A stretch of DNA of 64,000 nucleotides from Salinispora pacifica CNR114 (lineage in GTDB: Bacteria; Actinomycetota; Actinomycetes; Mycobacteriales; Micromonosporaceae), in contig NZ_AZWO01000030.1 of assembly GCF_000514775.1 (NCBI RefSeq), positions 1 through 64,000 on the forward strand. The letters are read 5' to 3'. Under the pieces are notes generated by a model. That model was not told the DNA's origin. It saw only the letters and a list, made by a program, of their open reading frames with translations, and ran no database searches. How positions within the stretch are numbered: the stretch's first letter is position 1; each line of letters starts with the position of its first letter. Below, piece by piece: positions 60,999 through 64,000 of the stretch. Position numbers and translations under genes: made by a program.

Positions 60999-63188
60999 TT
61001 AGCTCGCGTCCCGTTTGCGGTTACGCTCTGCGATGGCGGCGATGATGGCGGCGCGTTCGAAGCCGCCGCGGTTGGCGCCCCTGCCGGTGTCCGGGTCGGT
61101 GCCCCACGTCTGGCCGACCTTCACGCCGAACGGCTTGAGGGCCACGGTCACCTGCTCGGCGTCCCACCCCCCGTACACATCCGGGCGAAGCTCGGCCAAG
61201 CGGGCGGCGACGGTGCGGCACCACACCTTGGCCTCACTCGCGGGCACGACGGCGGCGATGTCTTCCAACAGGTTGAACGACAGTGCCGGGGCGGTAGCGG
61301 GCTGCTCGCCGAGCGCGTGCCCGGTCAGCCGTCCAGCACTCTCGCGGGCGGCGCGAGCGCGGGCCGCGATCCGCTCGGCGAGGGGTCCGTCGATGTTGAC
61401 GGTGGTGGTAATGCGGGCGTCGGCTCCCTCACCGACGAAGTAGCCGGTGCCCTTGTCGGTCCAGGCGAACATCGTGGCGCGGATGCCCTGCTTGTACTGC
61501 GAGGTGCCGAGCACCATGTCGTTCTCGGTCTGCCCCATCACTTTCAAGCAGAACCGGGTCGAGGCGTTCGCCGAGATGCCGGTGGGCAGGCTCTTGGCGT
61601 CCGGCCGCTGGGTGGCGAACACGGGGATGATCCCGAGCGCCGGACCACGCTTGACCAGGTCGGTGGAGATGGCCTCCAACTCTTTGCCGTACTCGGGGTG
61701 CTCGAACCACTTCTGGCACTCGTCCACCCCGATGACCAGTGGGTGCAGGCCGAGCGACTTCTTCGACGCCAGCTCTGGGGTGACCTTGTTTTCCGGGCAC
61801 AGGTCGCGGGGAAGGTCGCGGATCACCTTCGCGCGGCGGCGCAACTCCTCGCGTAGCTCCCGCATACCGGTCACCGCGTACTCGATGTCGTCGTCTTCCT
61901 CCCCGGCGCGGTAGCGGTGCGCGACCCGCTCCAACGCCGATAGGTCACCGGTGCCCTTGAGGTCGTAGGCGTGGATCTCTGCACGCGGATCGAGCGCGGC
62001 GATCAGCAGCACCTCCCGCAACGCGAACGTCTTGCCCATACGCGGGATGGAACCGATGACCATCGCCATGAACATCAACGTGAGATCGACCCACCGGCCG
62101 CGCGGGTCGGTGCCGAACGGCTGCGGCCGGAACAGATCCACCGTGCCGCCCTTGAGCAGCGGCCACGCCGGCTTACGCGCCTTGGACATGTCCTGATCGC
62201 CCACCCACAGCACCAGCCGGCCGGGGTGCACCTCGGGCTGTCCCTCCGGCCACACGCAGCCCAGCGGCCGGGACAGGCCAGCGGCGAGCTTTTCCCGCTT
62301 CTCGATGACCTCGGTGGCGGTGACACCGTTGGGCAGCTCCACATCCGCGCGCCAGCCGGGGCCGTCACGGGTGATCGGGGCAGGGAACCAGTCCTTGCCC
62401 CGGTCGCCCTTGGAGATGGCTTGGTTGATGCCGGTGATGCCGAGGTTGCCCAACGCGCGCACCACCACATCCGAGGTCAACTTTTGGACCTTCGGCACCA
62501 TGACGGCGGTGTCGAGCAGCGGCTTGTCCGCCGGACGGCCCAACGCGCCGAGCGCGGCCAGCAGCGCGGCGAGGGTGGCGTAACGAGCCTCGGCCGGGGC
62601 AAGCGCGTAGGCGATACCCAGCGCCGGAAGCACGCCCAGCACCACGGCAGCGGTAACGAACCCGCGCCACCGCACCCGCTGGTCCCGCAACCGCGACACC
62701 TTCAGGTACAGCTCGGCGTCGCCCTTGTCTGCCAACACCTGCCGCACGTGCTCGCCCTGCAGGTCGAACAACCACCGACCCCACCCCGTCAGGATGCGGT
62801 ACGCGCCTCGTGGGGCGCGCCACGCCAGCTTCCCGGCGTACTTCGGGCTACGGGTCAGGTGATAGGTGCCAGCGTGGAACAGGTGACCGACCGTCCACCG
62901 GGCCGCGTCGCGCAGCTCGGCACGGGAGCGCAGCCACGCCGGCACGATCGGTCGACGCTTCGCGTCCTGCAACCCGGCCACGGTGAACTGCGGGGACCGC
63001 TGCGCAACAGGCGAGTCAACCAGTCGCGGGCCGACGGTGGCCTCGGCCGGGTCGTTGTCGGGGGCCGCGGACTGACGGCGGGACCGGGCCGCGTCCAGGT
63101 CGACCACCTCGGCATCCGGGCCAGAAGCCGTCAGATCACGCTCGGCGGCCTGCCAGTCGAAACGGTCATCGTCTCGGGGGGAAGTCAT
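60999..63188 (-). CDS. FtsK/TraB-like conjugative DNA translocase
   Basis: 729 aa. After a disordered N-terminal 60 residues come two membrane helices near 175-220 (FVTAAVVLGVLPALGIAYAL; TLAALLAALGALG). The motor domain has Walker A VIGSIPRMGKTFALREVLLI near residue 370, Walker B HPLVIGVDECQKWFEHPEYG, and FATQRPDAKSLPTGISANAS, as in FtsK/SpoIIIE. The C-terminal 90 residues form a possible winged helix (LEDIAAVVPASEAKVWCRTV). Such proteins move double-stranded plasmid DNA between mycelial cells without relaxase, recognising a clt sequence. Confidence 0.92.
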   Translation of the reverse strand: MTSPRDDDRFDWQAAERDLTASGPDAEVVDLDAARSRRQSAAPDNDPAEATVGPRLVDSPVAQRSPQFTVAGLQDAKRRPIVPAWLRSRAELRDAARWTVGHLFHAGTYHLTRSPKYAGKLAWRAPRGAYRILTGWGRWLFDLQGEHVRQVLADKGDAELYLKVSRLRDQRVRWRGFVTAAVVLGVLPALGIAYALAPAEARYATLAALLAALGALGRPADKPLLDTAVMVPKVQKLTSDVVVRALGNLGITGINQAISKGDRGKDWFPAPITRDGPGWRADVELPNGVTATEVIEKREKLAAGLSRPLGCVWPEGQPEVHPGRLVLWVGDQDMSKARKPAWPLLKGGTVDLFRPQPFGTDPRGRWVDLTLMFMAMVIGSIPRMGKTFALREVLLIAALDPRAEIHAYDLKGTGDLSALERVAHRYRAGEEDDDIEYAVTGMRELREELRRRAKVIRDLPRDLCPENKVTPELASKKSLGLHPLVIGVDECQKWFEHPEYGKELEAISTDLVKRGPALGIIPVFATQRPDAKSLPTGISANASTRFCLKVMGQTENDMVLGTSQYKQGIRATMFAWTDKGTGYFVGEGADARITTTVNIDGPLAERIAARARAARESAGRLTGHALGEQPATAPALSFNLLEDIAAVVPASEAKVWCRTVAARLAELRPDVYGGWDAEQVTVALKPFGVKVGQTWGTDPDTGRGANRGGFERAAIIAAIAERNRKRDAS

Positions 63189-63305
63189 GATGGGGATTCC
63201 TCCAACGGTCTACGGATCAGCAGGGGAACCGGCGGCACGGCGCAGGTTGGGAAGCCAGGGGCCGTGCCGCCGGGGGTTAGTTGGCCGGGCGGCGTGCGCA
63301 GGTCG

Positions 63306-63476
63306 TCAGCGCTTCACGATCCGTGCGGTAGAGCCCTGGGGGTACCCGCCCGTCTTCTCCACGCTGTCCTTGATCCGCTCGGCGTCGGCCAGGTCGCGCG
63401 CATCCGTGGCCCACATGCACTTGCGGCCCCGGTTGTTCTCCGTCGCGACTACGTAGTACGAGTCCTTCTTCGCCAT
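63306..63476 (-). CDS. 56-aa small element protein
   Basis: ATG 63474-63476 follows AAGGAGA at five bases; upstream codons of the longer open frame are not used. MAKKDSYYVVATENNRGRKC, WATDARDLADAERI. No domain recognised; likely a small folded alpha/beta protein. It lies 117 bp upstream of the TraB-like gene. Confidence 0.75.
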   Translation of the reverse strand: MAKKDSYYVVATENNRGRKCMWATDARDLADAERIKDSVEKTGGYPQGSTARIVKR

Positions 63477-63565
63477 GGGGTTCTCCTTCGTCTGGTCGCC
63501 CGGGTGGCGGCCACCGCACCCCACCGGACCAGCAATGGCCCGGTGGGAACGGAAGCGGCCAGGGC

Positions 63566-63724
63566 TTAGCGGCGGGGACGGCGGGCAAGTCGGTCAGCGG
63601 CGGACTGACCGCGACTGCCGGCGGGAAGCCGGGCCTCACGGGTAGCGGTTACCGCGATGGAGGGGCAGTAGCCGCAGCGGCCGGTGTTCTTACAGGTGCA
63701 GGCCGGGGGCGTATTCTTGGCCAT
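63566..63724 (-). CDS. 52-aa cysteine-rich element protein
   Basis: ATG 63722-63724 with CAGGAG ten bases upstream. The first 20 residues, MAKNTPPACTCKNTGRCGYC, place four cysteines for one zinc. The rest is basic (GQSAADRLARRPRR). It may bind nucleic acid; nothing specific can be said. Confidence 0.68.
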   Translation of the reverse strand: MAKNTPPACTCKNTGRCGYCPSIAVTATREARLPAGSRGQSAADRLARRPRR

Positions 63725-63803
63725 CCGGATCGGACTCCTGTCCGTGAAGGGGCCGGCGGCACAGCGTGGTTTTCCAGGCCTTGGGCTGTGTCGCCGGGCG
63801 AAC

Positions 63804-64000
63804 TTAGGCGACGGCGTGCAGGTCGGGTCGCCAGCCGTTGACGGCGGTGGCGATGCGGTAGGCGCGGGTCTTGTCGCCTCGGCCGCCCATCACGCGGCGG
63901 TAGATGGCGTAGCCGTTCGGGTCGGTGTGGAGATCCCCGCTGGTGATGGCGTGCCGGACGGCGTCCAGAAGTTTCCGGTCGTCGGCGGAAAGCTCGACCA
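63804..64000 (-). CDS. Partial element protein of unknown function
   Basis: The minus-strand frame is open from the window edge to TAA at 63804-63806; 64 residues are visible. VELSADDRKLLDAVRHAITS and DPNGYAIYRRVMGGRGDKTR then AYRIATAVNGWRPDLHAVA. Codon use fits a real gene. The N-terminus is outside the window. No domain recognised. Confidence 0.65.
   Translation of the reverse strand, partial: VELSADDRKLLDAVRHAITSGDLHTDPNGYAIYRRVMGGRGDKTRAYRIATAVNGWRPDLHAVA

Larger units (their letters stand above)
55640..64000. mobile_element. Integrative conjugative element at tRNA-Ser, right end outside the window
   Basis: From the 3' part of tRNA-Ser(GGA) onward the order is integrase, excisionase, small protein, DnaB-N/DUF3987 protein, four small proteins, an FtsK/TraB-like translocase and more small proteins, almost all on the minus strand with ATGA overlaps. 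This is the architecture of actinomycete integrative and conjugative elements, which transfer double-stranded DNA with one translocase. The left boundary is assumed to lie in the tRNA 3' half; the other att copy is not in the window. Confidence 0.88.

Overview
The window is high-GC actinobacterial DNA with long antisense open frames, GTG/TTG starts and many ATGA/GTGA gene overlaps. The gene content (dnaX-ybaB-recR with the SRP RNA gene alongside, asd-aspartokinase next to leuA, DivIVA-domain proteins, DUF3263 and DUF4032 proteins, and an actinomycete-type integrative element) suggests a member of the Micromonosporaceae (Micromonospora/Salinispora-like). The family assignment is inferred from gene content, not from a search.

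Layout. 1-2 kb: the tail of a beta-propeller protein, two very small GntR-type repressors and a small DivIVA-like protein. 2-6.6 kb: an ABC-2 exporter whose ATPase is fused to a membrane-anchored alpha/beta hydrolase, then a methyltransferase. 6.8-10.5 kb: a Cdc48/VAT-like double AAA ATPase, a GNAT acetyltransferase, a small membrane protein and a DUF3263 protein. 10.7-12.7 kb: a second ABC exporter. 12.8-16.8 kb: an amino-sugar catabolic operon (SIS isomerase/deaminase, ROK kinase, NagA), divergent from its DeoR-family regulator. 16.9-26.3 kb: assorted genes, including a secreted beta-carbonic anhydrase, an RCK-type channel protein, a CrtU-like oxidoreductase and a stand-alone MurG paralogue.

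26.3-31.6 kb is the most unusual chromosomal stretch. A tightly coupled cassette (truncated hemoglobin, flavohemoglobin, DivIVA-domain coiled coil) has a three-half-site operator upstream. It lies between a decayed copy and an intact copy of an NADH-dehydrogenase-like flavoprotein gene, and the intact copy sits behind an ECF41-type sigma factor. 31.8-45.3 kb carries recD2, a 5'-nucleotidase, a GAF-GGDEF protein, asd and aspartokinase, leuA with a predicted leucine leader peptide, an MFS exporter and a secreted HNH nuclease. 45.4-51.3 kb is a five-gene oligopeptide ABC importer operon, followed by recR, ybaB, dnaX and the SRP RNA gene.

55.6-64 kb: a tRNA-Ser(GGA) gene serves as the insertion site of an integrative conjugative element that runs off the right end. 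Visible parts are a tyrosine integrase, an excisionase, a DnaB-N/DUF3987 protein (candidate replication function), a set of small conserved element proteins (three too short for routine ORF calling) and an FtsK/TraB-like DNA translocase. Unusual palindromes lie next to the last two large genes and are candidates for an origin and a transfer locus.
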